Assembly: GCA_946902985.2 (NCBI GenBank)
Contig: OX336389.2
Span: 131,103,572 to 131,167,571, forward strand
Direction of reading: 5' to 3'
Length of the DNA stretch: 64,000 nucleotides
Source of the DNA: Meconema thalassinum
Lineage: Eukaryota; Arthropoda; Insecta; Orthoptera; Tettigoniidae
Part shown: positions 32,406-43,255 of the stretch, one piece after another
Layout of the letters: each line of letters begins with the position of its first letter
How positions within the stretch are numbered: position 1 is the first letter of the stretch
The notes under the pieces: model-generated
Told to the model about the DNA's origin: nothing
The model's database searches: none
The model's input: the letters and a program-made list of their open reading frames with translations, nothing else
Program-made: the position numbers and the translations under genes

Positions 32406-33200
32406 CCTTTTCTTGCCTGAGCCAACCTACAAAAACAACAATAACAGATATCTAGTATACCAGACTCGCAGTGAGTCGTGTCACAGCCAATGGAACGTAG
32501 CGAGTGATACAGTCCTCTGTTTGGTGAGCAGGATGGCCAGCTAAGCTGCGGTTGTGGTGGGGGAGGAAAGCGTGCCAAATAAATCGAATGCGATGAGGGG
32601 TGGTTCTCCCAAGACTTATAATGGAGTCCATGAAATAATAAAACATGAAATAATGTAATTGCAATGGCGGCTGGTATGATATGGAGTGATGTATGTGATG
32701 TGAATTGCGCCTGTCGAACAGCTTGCTGTGGGCTTGTAAAACACGAGCTGGCCAGTAAATCAGCTGATCCAGCCCGATCACTGACAGTAGTGTTGTTGTG
32801 ACTGTTATGCATAAATAACGGCACGATGACGGAGAGCGTTGTACATCAGCAGAGGTAGACCGCGGTGGTGGGCACGGTGGAACTGCTGGGGAGTAGGCCT
32901 ATTAAAGCCATATGTTTGGCAATGAGGTCCCAGGCACTAGCCACTGGTCATTCGTGAGGGTTTCCTGTTCGTAACAACCTCCCCAGCCCAACACAACCTA
33001 ACCCCACGCAAGCCATACATAACCCCTAACCCCCAGCTTGCTGTCAACCATTAGACTATACATACAGTACCTTGCTGTTGAAACACTGATTTCAAATATC
33101 TGGTCGACAGTGTCTTTGTACATCAGTAAATAATATGTATAGGGCAGTCCGATGCGCTTTTTTGTGACAATGTGCATTTTGTGTGGTTGTTGATCGATTC
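32406..33200. other. Unassigned; contains a short dispersed repeat
   Basis: A block around 32570-32640 (CAAATAAATCGAATGCGATG, GGTGGTTCTCCCAAGA) recurs at about 40282-40350. The region 32980-33040 is C-rich (AACCTAACCCC), too irregular for a telomere array. No coding sequence supported. Confidence 0.4.
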
Positions 33201-33344
33201 ATTTAGGGCAGGGATTCTCAACCTTTTAGACACTGTGACCCCCTTTCTAGGCTGAGTATTTTGGCGACTCCCAAGTTCTAACGTTAAAACAATAATTACA
33301 AAAATACAATAATTGTTAAGTTTTATTATGGGGTTGCCTTAGTA

Positions 33345-34242
33345 AACAAAAGTTTGGTGCGTTTCAGTCAGTCACGAATGTACCAAAAGAGTTGGGTTAT
33401 ACCTTAATCCTGAAAAAAAGTACATGAGATTAATAAATACACTAGGATGACCAGTTTCGATCGTCAAGCGATCATCATCAGATCCATTACACTTAGGCTA
33501 TAAAATCTATGTTTGAAAATACAGGTGAAAATATTTACAACGTGTACAATTATTTAGTTGCAGTATTGGTACTGCAACTTGTCGGTGTATGCTAGTTGTA
33601 TTATATATGATGTTAAGTGAAATGCTAAAATGGTGATATAAATCCAGAATTTATCTGTTTGGAGTGAATATATGGTTATAAAAGGTCAACTATCGTCGTA
33701 CTGTATAGCACAGGCTACTGCTTATCTGGTTGGGTGTCTTCCGCGCTGCAGTTGCGAGCAGTTTCAACTTCACTCGTGCACCAGTAACGGTTGTATGTAT
33801 GTATGTCTACCCCTTATTATTCCCGTTCTCCAACGGTGTCGGGGATGAGATGCGATGGAAGTCTTTGTGGCGATGGTTTTTTACGGCCGGATGCCCTTCC
33901 TGACGCCAACCTCACGAGAGGAGTTAATGAGAGATGAAATTAATGATGGTGAATGAAACTGGGCAAGGATGTGGAAGGAAGCGGCCGTGGCCTGTCAGAA
34001 GGTACCGTCCCAGCATTTGCCGCACCAGTAACGGTTGTAAATATTGTAAATATTTTCACCTGTATATTCAAACAAAGATTTTATAGCCTAAGTGTAATGG
34101 ATCTGATGATGATCGCTTGACGATCGAAACTGGTCATCCTAGTGTATTTATTAATTTCATGTATTTTTCTCTGGATTAGGGTATAACCCAACTCTTGTGG
34201 GTACATTCGTGTTGACCGACTGAAAAGCACTAAACTTTTGTT
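33345..34242. mobile_element. Foldback element with ~200-bp inverted arms
   Basis: Left arm 33345-33550 and right arm about 34035-34242 are inverted copies: AACAAAAGTTTGGTGC / GCACTAAACTTTTGTT at the ends, then CAGTCGGTCAACACG-type, AGTTGGGTTATACC, GACCAGTTTCGATCGTCAAG and GATCTGATGATGATCG blocks. A related smaller copy is at 40936-41263. The centre contains a reverse SINE (33815-34022). No transposase frame. Confidence 0.75.
33815..34022 (-). repeat. SINE family B (reverse) inside the foldback element
   Basis: Shares TTATTCCCGTTCTCCAACG, GGGGATGAGATGCGATGGAAG, TTTACGGCCGGATGCCCTTC, GAGAGGAGTTAATGAGAGAT and GAAACTGGGCAAGGATGTGG with 39880-40045. Ends in GGCCGTGGCC..CATTTGCC like family A. 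Non-coding. Confidence 0.65.
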
Positions 34243-34514
34243 AAGTTTTATTCATAAAACACACTTGTAACTAATATTAACAAACATTAATTCAAAAACT
34301 GGTTAATTCCAAAGAAGCTCAAGTTTCTCATTAATAGAATAAAAAACGTAAAAGTTTAATACAATGTGAGTGTATTCTTCTTTTAATAGAAAACAAAATG
34401 TTCAGTAAAGAACATATAGCCTACTTTCTCCTAAATGCATGGGTATTGTTATAACTCTTTGTCCTTTTCAAGGAGTATGATTGAATGTTGGTTATAGTAG
34501 CTTGTTGAAATACA

Positions 34515-36660
34515 ACGTGCTATAGGGATATTAAACATGAATATGAGGTGCCCTTTGCTAGTGCTACCTCTGTACCAAATTTCGTTCAATTCGGTTTCAC
34601 CGTGTTTGAATTGATAGGGGGAATCGATTTGCACACATACTTGGCCACCATCTGCAAACTATTGGGCTGATGTTCTTGCAGTTTGGTCAGAATATGTTTC
34701 CCACATAAAGATATGGTGTTGCAAAATTTGGTAGAGACTAGATTATTAGGTTGGTCGTAATTACATTTTAGCTTTTAACATTTGGGTGGCCGCGATTACG
34801 TTTCCGTCAAGATAGCGGTGATATAAAACATGACACTGAGGTGCCCTTTGCTAGTGCTACCTCTGTACCAAATTTCGTTCATTCGGTTCCACCGTGTTCG
34901 AATTAATAGGGGGAATCAATTTTGACATAAAGATGGCCGCCATCCGCAAACTATCAGGCTAATGACCTACTAGATTAGTCAAAGGATGCTCCCTCCATAA
35001 AGGTATGTTGTTGCAAAGATTGGTAGAGATCGGATGGTTATGTTAGTCGTAATTTGATTTAAGCTTTAAACATTTGTGTGGCCGCCATTACGTTTCTGTC
35101 AATATGGCGGCGATATTAATCATGACACTGAGATGCCCTTTGCTAGTGCTATCTCTGTACCAAATTTCGTTCCGTTCGATTTCACCGTGTTTGAATTAAT
35201 AGGGGGAATCGATTCTGACACAAAGATGGCCGCCATCCGCAAACTATTAGGCGAATGACCTATTAGATTGGTCAAAGGATGCTCCCTCCATAAAGGTATG
35301 TATTTGCAAAATTTTGTAGAGATCGGATGATTAGGTTAATCGTAATTTGATTTAAGCTTTGAACATTCGTGTGGCCGCCATTACGTTTCAGTCAAGATGG
35401 CGGCGATATAAAACATGACACTGAGGTGCCCTTTGCTAGTGCCACCTCTGTACCAAATTTCGTTCCATTCGGTTCCACCGTGTTCGAATTAATAGGGGGA
35501 ATCAATTTTGACATAAAGATGGCCGCCATCCGCAAACTATTAGGCGAAGAACCTATTAGATTGGTCAATGGATGCTCCCTTCACAGAGGTATGTTGTTGC
35601 AAAGTTTGTTAGAGATCGGATGGTTATGTTAGTCGTAATTTAACTTAAGCTTTGAACATTTGTGTGGCCGCCATTACGTTTCAGTCAATATGGCGGCGAT
35701 ATAAAACATGACACTGAGATGCCCTTTGCTAGTGCTACCTCTGTACCAAATTTCGTTCCATTCGGTTTCACCGTGTTCGAATTAATAGGGGTAATCGATT
35801 TTGACACAAAGATGGCCGCCATCCGCAAATTATTAGGCTAATGACCTATTAGATTTGTCAAAGGATACTCCCCCCCCATAAAGGTATGTTGTTGCAAAAT
35901 TTGGTAGAGATCGGATGATTAGGTTAATCGTAATTTTATTTAAGCTTTGAACATTTGTGTGGCCGCCATTACGTTTCCGTCAAGATGGCGGCGATATAAA
36001 GCATGACACTGAGGTGCCTTTTGTTAGTACTACCTCTGTACCAAATTTCGTTCCATTCGGTTGCACCGTGTTCGAATTAATAGGGGGAATTGATTTTCAC
36101 ACAAAGATGGCCGCCATACGCAGACTATTAGGCTAATGACCTATTCATTTGGTCAAAGGATGCTTCCTCTATAAGGGTATGTTGTTGCAAAATTTGGTAG
36201 AGATCGGATGATTAGGTTAATCGTAATTTGATTTAAGCTTTGAACATTTGTGTGGCCGCCATTACGTTTCCGTCAAGATGGCGGCGATATAAAACATGAC
36301 ACTGAGGTGCCTTTTGTTAGTACTACCTCTGTACCAAATTTCGTTCCATTCGGTTGCACCGTGTTCGAATTAATAGGGGGAATCGATTTTCACACAAAGA
36401 TGGCCGCCACCCGCAAACTATTACGCTGATGACCTATTGGTTTGGTCAAAGGATGCTCCCCCCATAAAGGTATGTTGTTGCAAAATTTGGTAGAGATCGG
36501 ATGATTAGGTTAGTCGTAATTTGATTTAAGCTTTGAACATTTGTGTGGCCACCATTACGTTTCCGTCAAGATGGCGGCGATATAAAACATGACACTGAGG
36601 TGTCCTTTTCTAGTGCTACCTTTTTTACCAAATTTCGTTCAATTCGCATTCACCGTGTTC
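34515..36660 (+). repeat. Tandem array, about seven units of ~293 bp
   Basis: The landmark GTGTGGCCGCCATTACG (first copy degenerate) starts at 34784, 35076, 35369, 35662, 35957, 36250 and 36543, with spacing 292-295 bp. Each unit also has AAGATGGCGGCGATA, ACCTCTGTACCAAATTTCG, CACCGTGTTCGAATTAATAG and AAGATGGCCGCCAT. Units are roughly 90-95% alike by eye. Frames of 60-90 codons inside are not coding. GCCGCCATCTTG and its complement are the YY1/Pho-type core. Confidence 0.9.
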
Positions 36661-36689
36661 GAATTGATAGGGGGGGACAGACATTCAGA

Positions 36690-36830
36690 GTACACACACT
36701 CACACACACACAGACACACACACAGACTCTCACACACACACATACACACACACACACACACAGACTCACACACACACATACACTCACACACACAGACTCA
36801 CACACAGACTCACACACACAGACTCACACA

Positions 36831-36879
<49 letters not shown>

Positions 36880-36925
36880 AGACTCACACACACACATACA
36901 CACTCACAGACAGACACACTTTTTT
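36690..36925 (+). repeat. (CA)n/(CAGA)n microsatellite
   Basis: Mixed CACACA, CAGACTCACA and CATACA runs. Long apparent frames here (His/Thr-rich on plus, Cys/Val-rich on minus) are artefacts of the repeat. Confidence 0.9.
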
Positions 36926-37224
36926 CGCCCTGTGTTGATCTCATAAGTCTACTTTCATTTTTTGCAAAAATCGAAAGTAGGCTAAAAACTACAGCAATAT
37001 CTAATTTCTTTAACTTTTTCTCCGTATCTCGTGAGCCCCCAAGACACATCCTGCGACCTCCCCCCCCCCCCCTTAGGGGTTACGACCCACCGGTCGAGAA
37101 CCCCTAATTTAATGAGTCGGGACATCGTGATCATTTCAGCACCGTGTGCTTGGGTGTGTGTGGAATTTTTTCGAATAACCTGTCTTGTGGTTATTGTGAA
37201 GTAATAAGAAGTTCGTAGTTTTAC

Positions 37225-37396
37225 GTGACGGTTAATCTCCAGATAATGTGCCACGGGATCTTCTTTTTTACGTGGAATCCGAATCACAGGTTGTGGCAAT
37301 TCAATTTGAAAATCTCATATGCATTGACCGGGAATCGAACCCGGTCCCCTTGGTGAGAAGCATGCAGCTTGACCACTCTGCCACCACACCCCGTGG
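37225..37396 (-). repeat. tRNA-derived SINE (family S), reverse
   Basis: Minus strand: GTGGCAGAGTGGTCAAGC (A-box region), GCTTCTCACCAAGGGGACC, then GGTTCGATTCCC (good B box, about 37332-37343), then the GGATTCCACGTAAAAA and GAGATTAACCGTCACG blocks of the family. Not a tRNA gene: no acceptor stem closes. Confidence 0.8.
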
Positions 37397-38136
37397 CACG
37401 AAATGCACGAAATGCGCTAAAAGAAACTTAAAATAGATAGGCAAATAGACACTATAAAATGTTCACAATAGGCACTTAAGGCACTATATGTAATGAAAAT
37501 CATTGAAACAGGCACAACTAAAGGCTCCGTGCGTATACTCAAGTGCTGTTGTAAGCGGACGTTCAGAGAAGCTGTTACATGTCGCGATCAGCTGAGTATT
37601 GATGTACATAGAAAACCTGCGACTATTTATTCTATTATTTTATAAAGTAACAATGTCATCTTTTTGTGTAGTATTTTTGGTTGCAATACAGGATATTGTA
37701 ACACACAGATCAACGTAATATTCTATATAGCCTAGTTTCCATTGACGAACTCACAAAATGTATTTGAAATCACAGTGGATATTGACGGTGAATCGCAAGC
37801 AGTAAGTTTAAATTGTGCATTTGGGATTTAATAAGCCTATCTTTAACTAGGGTTTTAGATGTTAAAAGTTAATTTGGATTTTCAGCAAACGTTTGAGCTC
37901 AATATAACTATAGGTCATCGCTTTGGAAAGCAAGTTAACCTATGGGTAAAAATACGCTTACGTATGCCTACTTACGCCAAACTGCTTCCGAAACCCAATT
38001 TAAAAGCTCATTAGCTCGGCCCCATGCATAACTTTAAGATATTCATATTTTTCTTGAGGACATCAGCTACTCTGGTAGGGTCTACCTAGTTTTAAGTTTC
38101 TAGGATACCTGGAAGCGTTGCATTAATTCATGTCTA
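37397..38136. other. Unassigned, with a short repeat flanking element C
   Basis: The block AAACGTTTGAGCTC ... TCATCGCTTTGGAAAG at 37884-37930 recurs on the other side of element C at 39688-39738 in the same orientation. No coding frame or RNA gene seen. Confidence 0.4.
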
Positions 38137-39580
38137 TTTTAGCCTACTTTTCACATTTAGCAAAAATGAGGAAAAAGTAGACTTATGAGATCGGGCAAAT
38201 GTCTGTCTGTCTGTCTGTCTGTCTGTCCTTCTGTCTGTCTGTCTGTCTGTCTGGCTGGCTGTGTGTGTGTGTGTGTCCCTATCAACTCCTAAACGGCTGC
38301 AACAATCGAAACAAAATTTGGTAGGAGTAAAGAACTATACCTGAATATCTCACGCCTATATTTGAAAATGATGTCAGTGCTACCAACTGCTGAAAAATCG
38401 CAATTGAAATATGATTTCCAAGTTGGATATCTTGGAAGATATGAATGGGAGCTATTTCAAAATTGGCACACGTATAGATAATAATATTGCAGTTTAATTT
38501 CCAGGAGGCCATACATGGCAGTGTTGCCAAAATGATTATAAGCCTGCTGATATGTCCAAATTTTAAATGCATATAACTTCTACACTATCAATTGGATTTC
38601 AACCAAATTTCGTATGTGCTATGTGTACATAAACAGATATGACTCGGCGTATTCTTAAGAGCGACCAGGGCTGCCAACTGTTAATAAATGCTCTCAATTT
38701 TTTTAAAACCAAATACCCATATATCAGAAAGTATGCAAGCCGACAGCTTTAAGCTATGCACACGTATAGTACCTGATATTCTATATTAATTTGGAGTAAC
38801 TTATATACGTCAGTGCTTCCAACATGATTCTAAGCCTGCTGAGAGGTCCAACTTTAAATACATGTAACTTCTATACTATCATTTGGATTTCAACCAAATT
38901 TCGTGTGTGCTATGTGTACCATAACAGATATGACTATGCCGATGCTTAAGAGTAACCAGGGCTGCCAACTGTTAATAAATACTGTCTCTATTTTTGTTAC
39001 CCTAATAGCAATATATCAGAAAGTATGCAAGCCAATAGCTCTAAACTTTGCACACGTATAGTACCTGGCATTCTAGATTAATTTGGAGTAACTAATATAC
39101 GTCAGTGCTTCCAACATGATTCTAAGCCTGCTGATAGGTCTAATTTTAAAATAAATGCAACTTCTATACTAACTAATGGATTTCATTCAAAATTGACACA
39201 CCAATAGATCAGATTATTTCAGATTATTTCTGACCAATACATGTATGTCATTGTTGCCAACATGATTTTAAGCGCGCTGTTAGATCCAATGTTTAACTGC
39301 ATGTAACGTCCATGCTATCCATTGGACTTCAACCAAATTTTGTATTCTGTACCTTAAGAGATGGAACTATGAATATATTCAGTCACCAGGGCTGCCAACT
39401 GTAGTTGTCTATTAGGCTGCATTATGCCAGGTAGACAGTATTTCGAACTAATTAGAAATTTCGATATTACCAACTTAATTTCGTCATTATTCTAGATAGA
39501 TCCATATAGATTAATCATTGGCATGAATCTTAAATTTTAAGAAAAGTAGGGTCTTTAGTTCGTCACGGAACTTCTTGTTA
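38137..39580 (-). mobile_element. Element C: full-length member of the A/D type, reverse
   Basis: On the minus strand it starts AACAAGAAGTTCCGTGACG and AACTAAAGACCCTACTTTTC, and ends GAAAAGTAGGCTAAAA at 38137. It is collinear with 46131-47581. The microsatellite TGTCTGTC (38203-38276 on plus) sits just before the 3' end. The interior has repeats of the CTGCCAACTGTTAATAAAT / CTTAGAATCATGTTGG type. Non-coding. Confidence 0.8.
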
Positions 39581-39879
39581 TTTTTGTCTTTATTATACAT
39601 CATTACACCACGATACTACCTCCTTAATAACTCGGAAAATTTCCTCAACACTTCTTCGGGGTATGATGTTAAAGGCTAGTTTAGACATTCAGGAAACGTT
39701 TGAGTCCACAAGAAATATATGTCATCGCTTTGAAAGAAGGGTTAATCAACGGTTCAAAAAATGCTTTCTTACACCGTCTTCTCCTAAGCCTCCATTAATA
39801 TATGATAATAAATGACCTCCAAAAACAATACTAATGAAGTCACAATAGATACAAATCATCGTAAAATTCTCATTATTAT

Positions 39880-40045
39880 TCCCGTATTCCAACGTGGTTG
39901 GGGATGAGATGCGATGGAAGTTTTTGTGGCGGATGTGTTTTACGGTCGGATGTCTTTCCTGACACAACTTCATGAGAGGAGTTAATGGGAGATAAAATGA
40001 ATGATGTTGAATGAAACTGGGCAAGGATGTGGAAGGAAATAAATG
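39880..40045 (-). repeat. SINE family B (reverse), fragment
   Basis: Same blocks as 33815-34022: TATTCCCGTATTCCAACG, GGGGATGAGATGCGATGGAAG, TTTTACGGTCGGATG, GAGAGGAGTTAATGGGAGAT and ACTGGGCAAGGATGTGGAAGG. Confidence 0.65.
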
Positions 40046-40935
40046 AAATGCCATAATAGGCCCTTAAGCTACGGAAAGGCACACATTATGAAAATAGGCA
40101 ATTATAGGCGCTATAAAATCAGTATATTTTACTCCAGTAAGCTTGACACATATTTATATTTGCAAAGCCTACATTCTAAAGAAAGAAACGAAAAAGGGAA
40201 ACAGGCAAATTACGAACTCTAATTATGAAAGTACTGACGTGTGTGCATTTATGATTTGGGAATCGACGCCATCCGAGGAAATTGTGTCAAATAATCGAAT
40301 GTGATGGGGGGTGGTTCACCCAAGATTTGCAATGCAATCCAGGATTTAATTACTGTTACACACACTGCTGCAGTAACCACAGAACACAGGTTATCAGAGC
40401 AATTCAACACACATGGAAGTAATGATCAAGATATTCCTATGCCTCAAAATGAATAAACAATAATAACCTTTTTCACAATTTTCTTGAAACGTTGACTAAA
40501 TGCATCGTGCTTTGAAAGATCTCAAATCAGTTCTGCGTCATGAGGCTGAGTGTACCCACTTCCAGCCTTCAGGCAAGAATTACATTTTTTGTCAGAGCTA
40601 TAAATGAAACCTGGACGTCTGGGGTTAGGTCAAGACACTACGTATTTCTTTAATAATTTAAAATACGGTATACGAGCCCACACTGTTTTCATCTCCACTT
40701 CGCAGATCCACAACTCAAGAGTGGGGTACCTACATCATCCCTGCCCCAAAATACAGTTACACACATGACTGCAGTCAACACAGAAGTACAAGTTATAAGA
40801 AAAGTTCAACACCCACCCAATTACACGAGGCTGATGACCAAGATGTACCAATTAATGAATTAATGAATTAACATCAACCCACACCAGTTATTTATTTTCG
40901 TGTTAGAAGGCAATTTAACGTGTTACCTTAGTTAT
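40046..40935. other. Unassigned, with two diverged direct copies
   Basis: ACTGTTACACACACTGCTGCAG (about 40354) and AGTTACACACATGACTGCAG (about 40753) start two ~110-bp related stretches 400 bp apart. Both run through AACACAGG/AACACAGAAG and ATGATCAAGAT/ATGACCAAGAT. Family unknown; no coding sequence. Confidence 0.45.
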
Positions 40936-41263
40936 CGAAATGTAATGCTTTACAGTCGATCAACACGATTGTACCCATTTGTAATCGCAATCGATTTATT
41001 TGTCACGCAATCCTCCGGTGGGATCGATTCCCACCTCTGCATAAATCACAAATTTACACACTAGTACAGCCACATTAAGGCTAAATTGTTTTCAGGATTA
41101 GATTAAACACTCATTACAATTTGTTAATCCTGAAAACAATTTACAAGAGATTCATTAATAATAATTAATTAATGATTCTCATGTAAATTGTTTTCAGGAT
41201 TAGGGAATCAATCATTACAGTTGGGTACAATTCTGTTGACTGACTGATAAGCATTACATTTCG
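40936..41263. mobile_element. Small foldback element, related to 33345-34242
   Basis: Ends CGAAATGTAATGCTT (40936) and AAGCATTACATTTCG (41263) are inverted. Inner arms share CAGTCGATCAACACG / GTTGACTGACTG and TTGTACCC / GGGTACAA with the larger element. The centre holds a strong 35-bp hairpin (arms about 41123-41158 and 41170-41205, with AATCCTGAAAACAATTTAC and its complement). Confidence 0.7.
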
Positions 41264-41354
41264 ATTAAACCATTTAGCTGAGACCATAAAATGTTGAATC
41301 AGAACAGTAACTCAAGAAATAAATTATTGTGTCATTTAATTTCAAAACATGCTT

Positions 41355-41755
41355 GCCACGGTGGGTGAGTGGTTATTGTTTCGGACTACCAACCCCCAAG
41401 CTTGCAGGTTCGCTCCTGGCCGTGGTAAGTGATTTTTGAAAGGAGACAAGAAACACGGCACGTATGTCATACGATGTTGGCATGTTAAAGAACCCATTTG
41501 AATTCAGTAGGTCGTGTTCATAATGCCAAAATTAATCTCGGGATTTTCCGCCAACACAAAAGTTCCTCCTTTCTCTGCTAGAAAGCGCTATAGTGTCAAG
41601 GAGCTTAGATATCTAACCTCCTTGACTTTCATGGCGTTCCAAGGAACAACTAAATTCGACATGCAAGCTGCCCTTTGGGCGTAAAATAACAAAGCTTGCA
41701 CCCAGCACCCCAGCCCATACGATATCATTATGGGCCTATATATTTCAAAACATTC
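41355..41755 (+). repeat. tRNA-derived SINE (family L) with intact acceptor pairing
   Basis: The head starts GCCACGG (41355-41361) and is closed by CCGTGG (41420-41425). The A-box region is TGGGTGAGTGG and the B box AGGTTCGCTCC (41406-41416), with a longer variable-arm-like stretch as in Leu/Ser tRNAs. The body has ATACGATGTTGGCATGTTAA and CTCGGGATTTTCCGCC. A related copy is at 53950-54240. Not a functional tRNA: the anticodon arm does not fold. Confidence 0.75.
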
Positions 41756-41759
41756 CACT

Positions 41760-42200
41760 ATTCCTTAGTAATGCTGTCGTTGTTGCTGTTGTTGTTGTTT
41801 TCATTTGGAGGCTTTTTACACCCGTATAGCTGGGTGTGAATAGGATTTTCCAGATAACATGTGTTACTTTGGTGGCTGTAATAGTGTGTGTATTTGTAAT
41901 TCAGGTTAGGGGGCGTGGTGGCGCAGCGGTCAAGCTGTTGGCCTCTCACCACGGTGGACCGATTTCGATTACCGGTCAATGTATGTTAGGTTATCAAATT
42001 GAAATGTCATGTCCTGTGGTTCAGATTCCACGTAAACAGGAGGTTCCGCTGCTCATGATCGCGAGATTAACGATCACGTGAAACTACTAACATATTTTGT
42101 AATTCACATTTGGATTGGGCTTTAAGTTAAAAAGAATCCCATTATTTCCTTGGAGTAGAAGTGGGACACCACGGATAACCACTTCTAGGAATCGCACCCA
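41760..42200 (-). repeat. SINE family A (reverse), split by a family S SINE
   Basis: Outer parts 41800-41903 and 42107-42200 match 31030-31465: TGTGTGTATTTGTAATTCA then GGATTGGG, TTTCCTTGGAGTAGAAGTGG and ACCACGGATAACCACTTC. The inserted 192-bp SINE is flanked by TTTGTAATTCA on both sides. Confidence 0.75.
41904..42095 (+). repeat. tRNA-derived SINE (family S), full copy with 11-bp target duplication
   Basis: Target duplication TTTGTAATTCA at 41893-41903 and 42096-42106. Head: GGCGTGGTGGCGCAGCGG, then TTGGCCTCTCACCACGG and the B-box region CGATTTCGATTACC. Body: CAGATTCCACGTAAACAGG and GCGAGATTAACGATCACG. The length of 192 bp fits a SINE. Confidence 0.85.
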
Positions 42201-42577
42201 CTTCTTCTTAGATCGTCCGCCTCGTTGCGTAGTGGTTAGCATTCTTGGCTGCCACCGAGGAGGCTCGGATTTCATTCCCGGCTCTGCCATGAAATTTAAT
42301 TCTGGCCTGAGGCCTGGAAAAGGGACACTTAGCCTCGGAAGGTAAAACTGAGAAGAGGCGGGTTAGATTCTTACCTCAGCCGTCCTGGAAGTGGTGGTCC
42401 GTGGTTTTCCACTTCTACTCCAGGCAAATACTGGGATGGTACCTAACTTAACGCCATGGCCGCTTCCTATCCAAATCCTACCTTAATGAGAAATACACAC
42501 ACTAGTACAGACATCACAGTGACACAGGTTACCCGACAAATTCTACACACACACTCACACACACACACACACATGTA

Positions 42578-43255
42578 CAGAGAGTCCAGTTTGTATGTAT
42601 CGGAGACCCTCGCAAGCCCGCTCGCCCGCGGCGCGAGCCTGTCTCCCGCCACGCACTTTGCCGTTATGCGGCGCCTTCGTGGCACTGAGTCATTGAGTAT
42701 AGGAATTTGTACTTACCTAGTTCACAGCTGATGCTGAAAATGTTCGCCATTCACTGCTACACGTCGCTGGTGCCTTTTTATGAAACTGGCATTTACTCTC
42801 TGAAGTTCCTCAGCACCGATTGACTGTATTTCAGCTGTAATATAGTCTTTAAGCTCATTTATAGAGTGAGGGTTTCTCGCATACACTCTATTTTTAAGCG
42901 TCCCCACAAATAATAGTCGCATGGTGATAAGTATGGGCTCCGCGGGGGCCACACGTTCCGACTTATAATCCTAGTACCAAAAATGCGACGCAATTCTGTC
43001 ATGGATGCTTCGTCATTGTGAGCAGTGGCAGAATCTTGTTGATAATAAGTTGACAATCGCTCTCCGTAAGTCAGTTCGTCAAAAAAAATGGTCAAGGATC
43101 ACATTGAAGTACAAATTTAAGTACAAATTCCTATACTCAATGACTCAATGCCGCGAAAGCGCCGCAAAACGGCAAAGTGCCTGGCGGGAGACAGGCTTGC
43201 GCCGCGGGTGAGCGGGCTAGCGAGGGTCTCCGATACATACAAACTGGACTCTCTG
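42578..43255 (-). mobile_element. Tc1/mariner-type element with ~138-bp terminal inverted repeats
   Basis: Ends CAGAGAGTCCAGTTTGTATG (42578) and its inverse (to 43255), flanked by TA on both sides (42576-42577 and 43256-43257), the signature of Tc1/mariner insertion. Arms extend to about 42715 and from about 43118. At 678 bp it is internally deleted: only the 3' part of a transposase remains between the arms. Confidence 0.9.
42722..43095 (-). pseudogene. Mariner-type transposase, C-terminal fragment
   Basis: Two overlapping frames form one broken protein. The first has YYQQDSATAHND (second catalytic Asp), RRIFGTRIISRNVWPPRSP and SPCDYYLWGRLK (third catalytic Asp, 38 residues after the second). 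The second frame, after a shift near 42910, has LKNRVYARNPHSINELKDYI and a tail ending GEHFQHQL. The DNA-binding domain and the first catalytic Asp are deleted. Inactive. Confidence 0.85.

Larger units (their letters stand above)
34393..36988 (+). mobile_element. Element iii: member of the A/E superfamily with a tandem-repeat body
   Basis: 5' end AACAAAATGTTCAGTAAAGAACATATAGCC with ACTTTCTCC. 3' end after a CA/CAGA microsatellite: GATCTCATAAGTCTACTTTC, TTTTTTGCAAAAATC and GAAAGTAGGCTAAAAA (ends 36988). The subterminal AGCCTACTTTC and GAAAGTAGGCT are exact inverted repeats. The body differs from the other members and consists of the 293-bp array. A second 5' end of this type is at 47582-47872 (minus). 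Confidence 0.75.
33209..37106. mobile_element. hAT-like non-autonomous element carrying nested elements
   Basis: The left end CAGGGATTCTCAACC (33209) and the right end, read inverted, TAGGGGTTCTCGACC (37106) agree at 12 of 15 bases. Both continue into a GTGACCCCC / CGTAACCCC block. The flanks ATTTAGGG (33201-33208) and ATTTAATG (37107-37114) match at 6 of 8, as expected for an old 8-bp hAT duplication. No transposase is left. Most of the interior is occupied by the foldback element (33345-34242) and the tandem-repeat element (34393-36988). Confidence 0.55.

Noticed and set aside
32980..33045. Telomeric TTAGG-type array (AACCTAACC stretches)
   Set aside because: Only a few irregular units interrupted by other bases; no tandem array.
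34515..36660. CRISPR-like or satellite interpretation of the tandem array
   Set aside because: Units are ~293 bp and similar along their whole length, with no short repeat/unique spacer alternation, and the array lies inside an element with its own termini.
36543..37107. Open frames of 130-170 codons on plus and 79 codons on minus
   Set aside because: They are translations of the CA/CAGA microsatellite (His-Thr and Cys-Val runs) and have no coding support.
37225..37396. Genuine tRNA gene
   Set aside because: A and B boxes are good but no acceptor or anticodon arm closes, and dispersed copies with the same body exist, so it is a SINE.
41355..41425. Functional tRNA-Leu/Ser gene
   Set aside because: Acceptor ends pair, but the anticodon region does not form an arm, and a SINE body follows that recurs at 53950-54240.
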